DNA from: G963667145 sp963676515 [NCBI: Candidatus Cloacimonadota bacterium]
GTDB lineage: Bacteria > Cloacimonadota > Cloacimonadia > G963667145
Assembly (NCBI GenBank): GCA_963676515.1
Contig: OY781061.1
Span: forward strand, 248,001-312,000
Length of the DNA stretch: 64,000 nt
Direction: 5' to 3'
The notes below the pieces were generated by a model, which was not told the origin of the DNA, did not search any database, and saw only the letters and a list, made by a program, of their open reading frames with translations. Made by a program: the position numbers and the translations under genes. Shown here piece by piece: positions 7,852-16,813 of this stretch (position 1 is its first letter; every line of letters begins with the position of its first letter).

Positions 7852-9882
7852 CTAATTTCGTTGCAGATTGGATCTCATCTGCAACATTTCTTGGTAATGA
7901 AAATCATTATCGTTGAACTCTTGCAAATATCTTTGATTGGCACTGATCGCCTCCTGTATATCGCCCAACTCATAACAAGCCAAAGCTAGGCAATAATAAT
8001 AAGACTCTCTATCCACTCTATCCAGCCTGTCTGCATCTACTCTGATTAAATAAAATTTAGCTCTTTCTGCTTGCTTTTGCTCAAAATAAGCTCTGCCAAT
8101 CCAGTAGGACAAAGTTATACTTTCTGGAGAATCAGAAGCAAACTTAGCTCTCAAAGGCAAAAATGCAAACAATCCAGCGTCCCAATCTCCGCTTTTACAA
8201 CTCTTAATACCTCTAGCAAGCTCCCTTGCTGCAAAAGACACTCCATCACCTGCATTGACATCACTATCTGAGAACTGCCCTATCTCTTCTTTGCATCTTT
8301 GGTATCTTTTTTTGGCAAGATCTTCTATTGATTTATTCCCACAATCAAGAACTTTTTCGAAATAAGGAGCAGCTTTAGCATAATCTTTTTGTTTAAAATA
8401 ACCTTCACCAACCATAAGATTAACATCAATTATGCTTTTGCTATCAGAAAAATCTTTTAAAAACTTTTCACCCAATCTTACCAATTTTGGGAAATTCCTA
8501 TTTTGAAAAGAAATTTTAATTGCATTAAGATTTGAAGTCTCATCTCCCAAAACTTCAGAAGATTCATCGCCAGTTTCGCCCAATAATTTCCTAATCTCAT
8601 CAATTTTTACCCCAGCATCTTTCGCTTTGTGATGCTTAGGATAATCTTTTTGCACCATCTTTAGCTCTGCGATAGCTCTGCGATATTGGTTTTGATCGAA
8701 ATAGCAAATACCCGCCCAATATCTACAGTTTGCAGCCAGATAAGTGTTAGGAAAACGATTGAGATAAATCTTGAAATTCTTGATAGCTTCGTTATAATCT
8801 TGATCCAAATAAGCTTTGCGAGCCTTCACATAGTGCGTTATCATCTCTACCTTGCCCAATTTGGTGCGAGCATCAATAGCTTTTTCGTTAGCAGGAAATT
8901 TGCGAATAACCAAATCGAAATAGTTTTTAGCTTGTTTTAAATTAATAAGCGTGTTTTTGTAAACTCCATCTTGGTAATCAGCAGCGGCATAGTAGCACTC
9001 CGCTATCCAGTAATAAGCGTTGGGAGTAAAGCTAGAAGTCGGATACTTCTCTGCAAAAGCTTTGAACCCCGAAATTGCTCCGCGATAATCTTTCTTTTGA
9101 TACATTGCATAGAGTCTTTCATAAACTTGCTTCAACTTTTTCTCTGAGTCTTGTTGTGACAATTTCTGCCCACTCATCAATATCTTGCGATTAGCAGATG
9201 GCGTTTTGCGAGAGCCTGGATAGTTCTCCAACACTCTTTCAAACTCTCGCTTCGCTTTGCGAAAATCGTCTTTAGCATAGTAACATTCCGCCAACCAGTA
9301 CTGTGCGTTAGACGCAAGCTCAGAGTTTGGATATTTCTGCAAAAAAGACTCGAAACCACTTACAGCTCTATCAAAATCTCTGCCTTTATACAAATCACGA
9401 CACTCTTGATAACCATTTTCGGGAGTTTCCAGTTTCAAAAAACTATCCATAGAGCTTCCGCTACCCACTTTCCCCAGAAGATCTAGCTTTATTCCTGCAA
9501 ACTGAGCCATCTGCGAACCAGGAAAATCTTTGACCACCCGCTGATAACCTGCTCTAGCTTTGGGTAACTCACCCAGACGATAATAGCTCTCAGCTATCTT
9601 AAAAAGGACATTAGCACTAAAATGACTACGAGGATAAGTTCGCAAAAATTTATGAGAAAGGTTGATTACTTGCTCATAATCTTGCTGATTAAAACTTTTG
9701 ACAATGTCAGAGTACTCTTGATCAATATTTATCCTGATCGCTGTTTGGGGATCTCCTTGCACATCCACACTTCGCCTCAGAGGTGTTTTGTGAGAAAACA
9801 CAATATTGCCCACAACATACACTCCGCCCAAAAGCCCCATAAGGCTCACCAACACCAAAAATATAGTTTTAATCTTCATCAA
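7852..9882 (-). CDS. Large TPR-repeat protein with N-terminal membrane anchor (paralogue)
   Basis: A 676-aa protein built like the one at 4081-5967. It has a short basic start (MMKIK), a membrane segment at about residues 5-27 and a long array of YbgF/BamD-like TPR units. Typical unit text is YWLAECYYAKDDFRKAKREFERVL, and repeats end in YPGSRK, YPTSSF, FPANEK and YPKHHK. The C-terminal third (after about 430) has more divergent units and ends in a helical segment. Two such proteins flanking greA and the M18 gene suggest an old tandem duplication. An envelope scaffold role is inferred from anchor and repeats only. The upstream small membrane gene ends 12 bases before its start. Confidence 0.75.
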   Translation of the reverse strand: MMKIKTIFLVLVSLMGLLGGVYVVGNIVFSHKTPLRRSVDVQGDPQTAIRINIDQEYSDIVKSFNQQDYEQVINLSHKFLRTYPRSHFSANVLFKIAESYYRLGELPKARAGYQRVVKDFPGSQMAQFAGIKLDLLGKVGSGSSMDSFLKLETPENGYQECRDLYKGRDFDRAVSGFESFLQKYPNSELASNAQYWLAECYYAKDDFRKAKREFERVLENYPGSRKTPSANRKILMSGQKLSQQDSEKKLKQVYERLYAMYQKKDYRGAISGFKAFAEKYPTSSFTPNAYYWIAECYYAAADYQDGVYKNTLINLKQAKNYFDLVIRKFPANEKAIDARTKLGKVEMITHYVKARKAYLDQDYNEAIKNFKIYLNRFPNTYLAANCRYWAGICYFDQNQYRRAIAELKMVQKDYPKHHKAKDAGVKIDEIRKLLGETGDESSEVLGDETSNLNAIKISFQNRNFPKLVRLGEKFLKDFSDSKSIIDVNLMVGEGYFKQKDYAKAAPYFEKVLDCGNKSIEDLAKKRYQRCKEEIGQFSDSDVNAGDGVSFAARELARGIKSCKSGDWDAGLFAFLPLRAKFASDSPESITLSYWIGRAYFEQKQAERAKFYLIRVDADRLDRVDRESYYYCLALACYELGDIQEAISANQRYLQEFNDNDFHYQEMLQMRSNLQRN

Positions 9883-9894
9883 TTAACATCATAA

Positions 9895-10140
9895 TTATTT
9901 AACAACTTTAAACGAGCCACCTTTGACTTGCTTGCTAGGATCTAAATCTGTCTTCTCTTCGTTCCTTCTAAAAAATTTAAAGGTGGAAAACATCTTCTTT
10001 ATCTTGTAAATTTTATAACCAAGATATCCCACCAAAGGCAAAGCTATAAACCAATAGTTAAGGATAAACATAAAAAACAGTTTTGCTACAATAAAAAATA
10101 GTAAACAGCTTACCATCACAAATAAAAAAGGCGATCTCAT
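9895..10140 (-). CDS. Small two-helix membrane protein of unknown function
   Basis: An 81-aa protein not assigned to a family. Residues about 3-24 and 27-46 form two hydrophobic helices, followed by a basic cytoplasmic tail (KIYKIKKMFSTFKFFRRNEEK). It ends DLDPSKQVKGGSFKVVK. This resembles the small Bacteroidota-type proteins with membrane helices and a basic tail ending in a conserved valine-lysine motif, but I cannot confirm homology. It lies 13 bases after the glycosyltransferase stop and 12 bases before the TPR gene, so it is almost certainly in the same operon. Compact spacing and the hydrophobic pattern support it as real coding sequence. Confidence 0.62.
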   Translation of the reverse strand: MRSPFLFVMVSCLLFFIVAKLFFMFILNYWFIALPLVGYLGYKIYKIKKMFSTFKFFRRNEEKTDLDPSKQVKGGSFKVVK

Positions 10141-10153
10141 TATTTTCCTAATT

Positions 10154-11140
10154 TTAAAAATATTTATTTATCTCGGCTACAACCTCAGTCGTATCCATTT
10201 TCGTCATACAATTATGATGCCCCAATGGGCAACTCTTATGCCCGTGCTTCCCACACGGTCTACAATCTAAATCCACCTCAAACATCTTATCTTGTGCAAT
10301 ATATGGATAATACCCCAAATCCCTCACAGTGGGACCAAAAAAAGCAAAAACCCTACTGCCTACAGCCTCAGCGAGATGCAATATTCCGCTGTCGTTACAC
10401 AGCACTAGGTCAGCTTGCCTTAGACACTCCGCCGTCTGCAATATATTACACTTCCCCGCAAAGTTTAAAGCGTTTTGTGGATTTTGCAAACTTTGTATCA
10501 GCTCTTTGCACATCTGTCTCTCGTCAGCAGAACCCACAAACAACAAATTTACCGTTGGCAATTCGTCCAATATCTCTTTAAATTTCCACTTAGGCAATCT
10601 CTTGGTAGCCCACACACTACCTGGAGCCACAGCCACCATCTTCTGTCCATTGTCAAAAACAGCCGGCATTTTTTCAGGGTAAACCTTGGTCTTGGGTATC
10701 TCTTGCAAAACGCCAAAAACAGACAAAAGTGCAAAGTTCTTTTCAATCCTGTGGCAATCCTGTCTGAACTCAACCCTATCTGTCAAGAAAAGTTGGGAAA
10801 AATTTCGTTTGAAACCGACTCTTCTTCGTATTCTACCAAAAAAAGTGAGCAAAGACGAAGTAAACGATGAGTGAAGCAAAAAAGCCAAATCGTAACTCTC
10901 TTTCCGTATCTCCTTTATCATGCGGCAAAAAGCTTTGGCTTTTCCATTTTTTTTGTCGAATGTAAGGACCTTGTTCAAAAAAGGGTTATTACCCAACACC
11001 TCTTGGTAAGCTGGGGTAACTAACATATCTATATTGCTCTGAGGAAATGTCAACTTCACCGCCTCTACAAAAGAGGTGGCCAAAACTACATCTCCCAAAA
11101 AAGCGGTATGCACCAGCAAAATCCTCTTGCAGTCGCTCAA
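10154..11140 (-). CDS. Glycosyltransferase family 9, heptosyltransferase type
   Basis: A 328-aa GT-B enzyme of the ADP-heptose:LPS heptosyltransferase family, which adds heptose or a related sugar to the lipid A core at the inner membrane. The N-terminus RILLVHTAFLGDVVLATSF is the family opening with the GD acceptor-side motif. The donor side shows VAVAPGSVWATKRLPKWKF and LCNDSGILHLAEAVGSRVFAFFGPT. The C-terminus carries the Cys/His cluster CRPCGKHGHKSCPLGHHNCM, seen in many members. Its presence supports an LPS-bearing outer membrane. Which heptosyltransferase (WaaC, WaaF or another) cannot be decided. Confidence 0.9.
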   Translation of the reverse strand: MSDCKRILLVHTAFLGDVVLATSFVEAVKLTFPQSNIDMLVTPAYQEVLGNNPFLNKVLTFDKKNGKAKAFCRMIKEIRKESYDLAFLLHSSFTSSLLTFFGRIRRRVGFKRNFSQLFLTDRVEFRQDCHRIEKNFALLSVFGVLQEIPKTKVYPEKMPAVFDNGQKMVAVAPGSVWATKRLPKWKFKEILDELPTVNLLFVGSADERQMCKELIQSLQNPQNALNFAGKCNILQTAECLRQADLVLCNDSGILHLAEAVGSRVFAFFGPTVRDLGYYPYIAQDKMFEVDLDCRPCGKHGHKSCPLGHHNCMTKMDTTEVVAEINKYF

Positions 11141-11185
11141 GTACTCTCCTACTTTCCTTTGCCAGCTTTTCTTAAATCAACTCCA

Positions 11186-12319
11186 CTAAAAAGCTAACGC
11201 AAGATTGGCAGAAAATCCACTTTGCTCAGCAAAAAAGTACTCCGCACTCAGATTTATCAATCCTAATCTAACACCCAAACCAACTGGAACGCGATATGTG
11301 TTAGGGCCTTCTTCTTCAAACTCTACAGAAGAAGTTTCAGGAGCATCTCCCCCTGTATCTAGCTCATAATCGTAACTGAACTTCATTTTACTGGATTCCA
11401 ACATAAATCCTGCATAAGGAGTAAAATTTAAAAAATCCCAACCAAATTGACGGCTTATATTCATTCCAGCCGTCCAAGCCGTGGTGTTAATAATATCTCC
11501 AAGTTTGAACACCTGATAAGAGCCCGAAACATCCAAATCGAAAGGCAGTATATCTAAAACAGGTAAGAACATCTTAGGATTGTGTTGGAGAGCTCCACCG
11601 TAATAACTCAGCTTCCCTATCTCTTCGTCAAACTCCATGGGTGGCAAAAATCTAAAGGTCGCTTTCGTGCCAAACACAGTCCCCAATGACAACTGGAAAG
11701 CTGCCAAAGGAATAGTTGGCAAATCAAAACCTGTTAGACCAGAATTAATTGTCCTACTTTCTTCAGAATCTAAAGTATAAGTTTCACCTTCTGCTACAAA
11801 ACTAGCACCTGTAGCTTGCAAGACAAATTTAATCTCTTCATCTTTAGAACCAATTACAGTCGGACCATAAGCTCTTACATTGGCATTTGCTGTAGTCCCA
11901 CCAAATTCTGCCCAAAGCTGTTCAGTTAATTGATTAATAGCAGAAGTTTTATCGTATGTAGATGGCAAATCTTTAGCTTTTTTTTCAACAAGAGTAGTTG
12001 CCAACTCTTCAAACAAATCTTTGGATAAAGAAATTTTGCTACTGGTAGTCATATCAAAAGTTTTGTCTTCATCTCCAAAAGTCGTTCCCATAAACACTAT
12101 GGAGAAATCAATATCCAACCCGAGCACCTCATCTTCTGGAGCTTTGTTAAACCAACCAGAGTTCATATTGGTACAAAACCCCTCTACGGCAGGGCTAACA
12201 TATGCCTTACCTATTTCCTCTGCCATATCACCCATCATATCTTCCAAACTTTTGCTAGACTCTGCCCACATACTCACAGTTCCTAATAGCAGTAGGCTTA
12301 ATAACAATAATTTTTTCAT
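11186..12319 (-). CDS. Outer-membrane beta-barrel-type protein, function unknown
   Basis: A 377-aa protein with a clear signal peptide (MKKLLLLSLLLLGTVSMWA, cleavage probably after the Ala) and no further membrane helices. The mature part is rich in alternating polar/hydrophobic stretches and glycines. It ends SANLALAF, with a terminal Phe, as many outer-membrane barrels do. Segments such as TPYAGFMLESSKMKFSYDY and YRVPVGLGVRLGLINLSAEYFF look like adjacent barrel strands. A strong AAGGAG ribosome site precedes the ATG by a few bases. It lies just downstream of gltX, with 35 bases between. No family name is recognised with confidence. Confidence 0.65.
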   Translation of the reverse strand: MKKLLLLSLLLLGTVSMWAESSKSLEDMMGDMAEEIGKAYVSPAVEGFCTNMNSGWFNKAPEDEVLGLDIDFSIVFMGTTFGDEDKTFDMTTSSKISLSKDLFEELATTLVEKKAKDLPSTYDKTSAINQLTEQLWAEFGGTTANANVRAYGPTVIGSKDEEIKFVLQATGASFVAEGETYTLDSEESRTINSGLTGFDLPTIPLAAFQLSLGTVFGTKATFRFLPPMEFDEEIGKLSYYGGALQHNPKMFLPVLDILPFDLDVSGSYQVFKLGDIINTTAWTAGMNISRQFGWDFLNFTPYAGFMLESSKMKFSYDYELDTGGDAPETSSVEFEEEGPNTYRVPVGLGVRLGLINLSAEYFFAEQSGFSANLALAF

Positions 12320-12354
12320 TTTTTTCTCCTTATTTCCAAAATTTTTATCTTACT

Positions 12355-13740
12355 CTAGAGCAAGACACTTTTCAATCTATTTTTTGTCTCTTCCACTCCC
12401 AAGATGTCTAACAACACAGGGATATTAGGACCAGAGCTATTGCCAAAAAGAGCTAAACGAAGCGGGAAAAAGTAAGCTTTGCCTTTCACTCCCAAATGTG
12501 CAGAGGCAGATTTGACGAACTGCTCGTACTCGGTGACTTCTTGTAAATTTTCTAAGTAGTACTTGAAAACCGTCTGCGACTCTTCCGAATGCAAAAGCTC
12601 CAAATCATCCCCACTAAATTCCAATTCTTGATAAAACATCTGGGAATATTCCACCACTTGAGGCAATCGCACTAGATAATCTTTGGCTACATCTATAACT
12701 TTGAGATACTTTTTTTCATTGCTAATGTCAATCTTGGCTGCTACGAAATATTTTTTTAGCTTCTCCGCCAAATCTGATATAGGCATTTTACGAATGTATT
12801 GCCCATTCATCCACTCCAGTTTACACTCATCAAATACAGCTCCAGCTTTGTTTACAGCCTTGAAAGAGAATTTATCGCAAAGGTATTGCAAATCAAAAAT
12901 CTCTTTCTCTGTTTTGGGATTCCATCCTAAAAGTGCCACAAAGTTGATAATAGCCTCGGGCAAATATCCTTTTTCCAAATACGCTTCTACCGAAAAATCT
13001 CCGTCTCGCTTGCTAAGTTTGGCTTTATTCTCGTTCAAAATAAGGGGCAAATGCACCCAAGTCGGTGGTTTCCATCCTAAACAATCGTAAAGATGAATAT
13101 GCTTGGGCGTTGAGTAAAGCCACTCTTCTCCCCTTATCACATGGGTTATTTCCATCAGGTGGTCATCCACCACTGCTGCCAAATGATATGTCGGGAATCC
13201 ATCCGATTTCAAAATAACTTGATCATCCAAAAGGGAGGAGTCTATCTTGACTTTTCCTCGCACCTTGTCGAAAATAATAAAATCTCTGTCTCTCGGCATA
13301 GCCAAACGGATAACATAAGGTGTCCCTGAAGCAAGTTTTTGGGCAACATCTTCTTGGGAAAGATTGCGACAAGTCTCGGGATATTTGGTCGGCAGTTTCA
13401 ACTCTTTTTGCCTTTGCCGTGCCAAATCCAACTCTTGCTTGGTGCAAAAGCAGTAGTAAGCATCACCCTGCTCTATAAGCTGAAGAGCATACTTTTTATA
13501 AATTTCCAATCGCTGACTCTGGAATGTGGGACCCTCGTCAAAATTCAATCCCATCACTTTCAGAGAGTTTACCAAATTATCAGTGGCTCCCTCTACAAAT
13601 CGATTTTGATCTGTGTCTTCTATTCGCAAGATAAACTTACCACCTTGATTTTTGGCGTAAGCATAATCGTACAAAGCTGTTCTCAATCCTCCCAGATGCA
13701 GTTTCCCAGTGGGCGAAGGAGCAAATCTAACTCTAACCAT
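12355..13740 (-). CDS. gltX: Glutamyl-tRNA synthetase
   Basis: GltX charges tRNA-Glu (and, in species without GlnRS, tRNA-Gln). The 461-aa class I enzyme shows RFAPSPTGKLHLGGLRTAL, with HLGG as its HIGH-motif equivalent. It also shows LRIEDTDQNR, YHLAAVVDDHLMEITHVIRGEEWL, and the KMSKS equivalent in ENKAKLSKRDGDFSVEAY. The C-terminal anticodon-binding helices and the LRLALFGNSSGPNI segment are complete. The N-terminus starts MVRVRFAPSPTG, the normal opening. A cognate tRNA-Glu gene lies at 60.8 kb. The upstream gene ends 35 bases before the start. Confidence 0.96.
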   Translation of the reverse strand: MVRVRFAPSPTGKLHLGGLRTALYDYAYAKNQGGKFILRIEDTDQNRFVEGATDNLVNSLKVMGLNFDEGPTFQSQRLEIYKKYALQLIEQGDAYYCFCTKQELDLARQRQKELKLPTKYPETCRNLSQEDVAQKLASGTPYVIRLAMPRDRDFIIFDKVRGKVKIDSSLLDDQVILKSDGFPTYHLAAVVDDHLMEITHVIRGEEWLYSTPKHIHLYDCLGWKPPTWVHLPLILNENKAKLSKRDGDFSVEAYLEKGYLPEAIINFVALLGWNPKTEKEIFDLQYLCDKFSFKAVNKAGAVFDECKLEWMNGQYIRKMPISDLAEKLKKYFVAAKIDISNEKKYLKVIDVAKDYLVRLPQVVEYSQMFYQELEFSGDDLELLHSEESQTVFKYYLENLQEVTEYEQFVKSASAHLGVKGKAYFFPLRLALFGNSSGPNIPVLLDILGVEETKNRLKSVLL

Positions 13741-13775
13741 TGTGTTATTATATCCTTTTAAAAAATATTTTTAGT

Positions 13776-15218
13776 CTAAAATGTCATCTCAAGCCCAAAA
13801 CTGACATTGGAGATAATCTCTTCTTTACCACTTATCTTTCCGTTGCCGTCCAGATCTTTGTATCGTTCGGTGTAAAGCCAATTCACAGAAGTAGTGCTAC
13901 TAAGTGCCAAAGCAATCTTTCCTTCGACATAGGTGTTTTCCGTTTTCCAATCATTGAAAAGCTTAGGCTCATCGTCTTGCTTATATTTGATGTAAACTGT
14001 AGAGACCTTGGGAATTATTCCTGGTTTCAAGCTAAGAACGCCTTCTATTCCCTGAGATTTTTTTTCTGATTCGTCCAAATCTTCGTTGTCATATCGCATA
14101 TCACTATAGCTTACGGTCAGATCCAAAATACCGTAAAAATCACTACTTATGGTCCCTTCCCAACCTCTGGACGCAGCCACATCTTTTAAGCTCTCTTTTT
14201 TGGTAATTATGGATACAGAATCGTCCGTTGAAGAAACAGACACTCTGTTTTGATCATAAAGTGCATCAAAATAATGAGCTACAAACTCCTTCTCGTTTTG
14301 TTTGTAACCAACATCAAGCTCAACAAAAAGGAACTTCGCCCTGATTCCAGGGAAAACGAAACCAAATCCGCGATCTACTATTTTGGCAGCCTCACCATAA
14401 TTTTGCAAAGACAATACACTACCTTTATAAATGTCCAAACTGTAATCAACACCTACCTCATAAACCTCTTTATCAAGACCATTACCTTGCAAATCGGACA
14501 ACTTTTTATGATCACCAAGATTCAAAATGTTTTCAAAATAATCATCAAAATCACTTCCACTATAAGCGTCTCTCAGACGGCTTTTATCTTTTTGGTATTT
14601 ATCATAATAGTCTGCATCTTCGGGATAATCATCATAAACATCTGGATAACCGTCACCGTCCACATCAGAGATACCGTTTAGTTGGTCTAGATCGGCAGCT
14701 CCAGATATCCCGATTTGAAGGTTACTCAATGGAGAATACGCAATCCTACTGCCCAAGATGTCGTTTTCAACCAAATTCGCAGAAAAGAATTCTGCTGAAA
14801 CCTGCCCCACATTAAAGCCAACCATTCCCCCTAATTTCCGCGTATCTGGATAAAGCAACATATTGCTATAATCTTTCATTATCAATCCATTTCCCAAAGT
14901 GTAAGACTCTATGTTTCCCAGCAAAAAATAGAAAGGATCGTCTTCTTGAGCAAATCGAAAATATGAAATTTTTTCCACATAATCTTCGGCGTCATCCCAA
15001 TCTTCTTCGTAAATTTTACCGTTTTTATCAAACAAAAGCTCAATATTAAGCCCTAACCCAAACTTCCAAACAGCAAGCTCTGGGGCAATATTCACTTTGT
15101 TATAAACTTCCTCATTAAGCGTTATAGAGCCAATCCCACCTTTGGTTACAATGCTCGAGCCCTCTGCTAAAAGCCAAATAGGCATAGCCAAAATAAAAAA
15201 TAAAATTATCTTTTTCAT
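13776..15218 (-). CDS. Signal-peptide outer-membrane-type protein with Asp-rich TSP3-like segment
   Basis: A 480-aa protein with the signal peptide MKKIILFFILAMPIWLLAEG and a mature region of beta-strand character ending VSFGLEMTF. Residues about 175-215 contain DVDGDGYPDVYDDYP, resembling thrombospondin type 3 / dockerin-like calcium loops (DxDxDGxxD). A second such element lies near the end (KDLDGNGKISGKEE), with EF-hand-like spacing. Calcium binding at these loops is inference from the Asp spacing. The rest may be a barrel: repeated SFRF/YFL strands, GLIMKDYSNML and WEGTISSDFYGILDLTVSY. No family is recognised. It precedes gltX in the same orientation. Confidence 0.62.
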   Translation of the reverse strand: MKKIILFFILAMPIWLLAEGSSIVTKGGIGSITLNEEVYNKVNIAPELAVWKFGLGLNIELLFDKNGKIYEEDWDDAEDYVEKISYFRFAQEDDPFYFLLGNIESYTLGNGLIMKDYSNMLLYPDTRKLGGMVGFNVGQVSAEFFSANLVENDILGSRIAYSPLSNLQIGISGAADLDQLNGISDVDGDGYPDVYDDYPEDADYYDKYQKDKSRLRDAYSGSDFDDYFENILNLGDHKKLSDLQGNGLDKEVYEVGVDYSLDIYKGSVLSLQNYGEAAKIVDRGFGFVFPGIRAKFLFVELDVGYKQNEKEFVAHYFDALYDQNRVSVSSTDDSVSIITKKESLKDVAASRGWEGTISSDFYGILDLTVSYSDMRYDNEDLDESEKKSQGIEGVLSLKPGIIPKVSTVYIKYKQDDEPKLFNDWKTENTYVEGKIALALSSTTSVNWLYTERYKDLDGNGKISGKEEIISNVSFGLEMTF

Positions 15219-15280
15219 AATTAAAACTCCTTAAAAGTAAGTTATTATTGATACTAAATAAGCTAATCCAGTCAATGTTT

Positions 15281-16531
15281 TTAGTCAGTTTTTTCGTTGT
15301 TTGTCTGTCTGATTTCCAATATTTGTTGCTCAGACAACCCTTCAAAACTTTCCACATTGCGAAGCTTCCGCTCCAAAACATTGGTTCTGGTGGTAATTAG
15401 GGATTCCAGAGTTCCCGAAGCTGTTCCTAACTGCTTGTGAGCTTTTTCCAGCATAGAGGTAAACTGACCAAACTCTTGTTTTACCGATTTCAAAATGTCC
15501 CAAACTTGACTACTTCTTTTTTGCACTGCCAAAGTTCTAAATCCCATCTGCAAACTATTTAAAAGTGCCGAAAGAGTGGTCGGTCCTGTAATGGTGATTT
15601 TATATTTTCTCTGCAAAATATCAAATAAACCCGGATGCCTAAGAACCTCGGCATACAAACCTTCCACGGGCAAGAACATCACGGCAAAATCGGTGGTATT
15701 TGGTGGATCTAAATATTTGCTGCTAATATCTTTGGCAAAGCTTTCTATTTTCCGCAAAAGCGTATTTTGTGCAAATTGTATTTTCACCTTGTCACCTTTG
15801 TCGTAAGCGTCCAAAAGCAAATTGTAATCTTCTATCGGAAATTTGGAATCTACGGGCAACCACACACAATTGTCAGAATCTTGACCTGGAAGCTTGATAG
15901 CAAACTCCACTATCGCCTGAGAACCTTTTTTAGTCGCAACATTTTTTTCATACTGGCGTGGAGTCAAAATTTGCTCCAAGATGTTCTCTAGCTGATATTC
16001 ACCCAAAACACCTCTGGTTTTCACATTGGTCAAAACTTTCTTCAGATCTCCCACACCACTAGCGATACTCTGCATCTCTCCCAAACCTTTGTGCACCTGC
16101 TCCAGACGCAAAGAAACCTGACGAAAAGATTCACCAATCTTCTTTTCCAAAGTGGTTTGCAATTTTTCATCCACAGTCTTGCGAATTTGATCTAGCTGGC
16201 GAGTGTTGTCCTCGCGTATTGACTTCAAATGTTTTTCTATAATGCCAGAAATCTCTCTTAACTCTACCACAAATCGCTTTTGAAAACTCTCCAAAGAAGC
16301 TTGAAGCTCGCTACGATTATCTTTGGCAGAAGTATTAAACTCAGCTCTAGCCAAAGCAAAAGAATCTTTATTTGATTTTTCTGCAATATCCAGACTTATC
16401 TTTAGCTCGAATAAAGATTTCTGAATTTTTTCAAAAATATCACCTAACTCTAGTTTATTTTTTTTTAACCACAACGCCAAAAAACCCAACAAATTAAGAG
16501 CAATTATAAAAAACAGTAAATACAAAATCAT
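15281..16531 (-). CDS. rmuC: RmuC family DNA recombination protein
   Basis: RmuC limits recombination at inverted repeats and is thought to act on DNA ends through a PD-(D/E)XK-like fold. The 416-aa protein has an N-terminal membrane helix (about 3-22) and a long coiled coil (about 30-150). The RmuC domain follows (about 150-385), with RGVLGEYQLENILEQILTPRQYEKNV, VEFAIKLPGQ, VWLPVDSKFPIEDYNLLLDAYD, TTDFAVMFLPVEGLYAEVLR and TLSALLNSLQMGFRTLAVQK. These blocks match the family core in order. It stands between the Asp-rich outer-membrane-type protein gene and the uracil-DNA glycosylase, giving two DNA-maintenance genes together. Confidence 0.93.
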   Translation of the reverse strand: MILYLLFFIIALNLLGFLALWLKKNKLELGDIFEKIQKSLFELKISLDIAEKSNKDSFALARAEFNTSAKDNRSELQASLESFQKRFVVELREISGIIEKHLKSIREDNTRQLDQIRKTVDEKLQTTLEKKIGESFRQVSLRLEQVHKGLGEMQSIASGVGDLKKVLTNVKTRGVLGEYQLENILEQILTPRQYEKNVATKKGSQAIVEFAIKLPGQDSDNCVWLPVDSKFPIEDYNLLLDAYDKGDKVKIQFAQNTLLRKIESFAKDISSKYLDPPNTTDFAVMFLPVEGLYAEVLRHPGLFDILQRKYKITITGPTTLSALLNSLQMGFRTLAVQKRSSQVWDILKSVKQEFGQFTSMLEKAHKQLGTASGTLESLITTRTNVLERKLRNVESFEGLSEQQILEIRQTNNEKTD

Positions 16532-16575
16532 AAAATAAACAATCCTATAAAATTAATTTTCAACTCTACCAGCCA

Positions 16576-16791
16576 CTAGCCACGGCAATCCCACAAGCCT
16601 GAAAATTTCACGGGATATATAAGCCAACCATCGCTGGGAAGTTTTACCTTGCAAAACCTTACCATTAGTTCAAAATGAGTGCCTAGATGACCAAAGCTTA
16701 TCATTTTTTCATTACTCATAGCTGTCCGTAAAAGAGTTTGATCCATCCCTAGTGTCAAACCCAACAATCTTGTTTTTTCGTTAATCATACG
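16576..16791 (-). pseudogene. Short ORF, possible remnant of a metal-dependent cyclase/hydrolase
   Basis: A 71-codon frame starting MINEKTRLLGLTLGMD behind an AGAGG ribosome site eight bases upstream. It contains FGHLGTHFELM, which looks like the HxGTHxD metal-binding motif of the kynurenine formamidase-like cyclase family, with Asp replaced by Glu. A full-length member would be about 200 aa, and here the frame stops about 25 residues after the motif. It begins 22 bases after the udg stop on the same strand. Either a degraded gene or a short unrelated protein; the family link rests on one motif and is weak. Confidence 0.35.
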
Positions 16792-16813
16792 GAAACCTCT
16801 TAGAAATTTGCTT

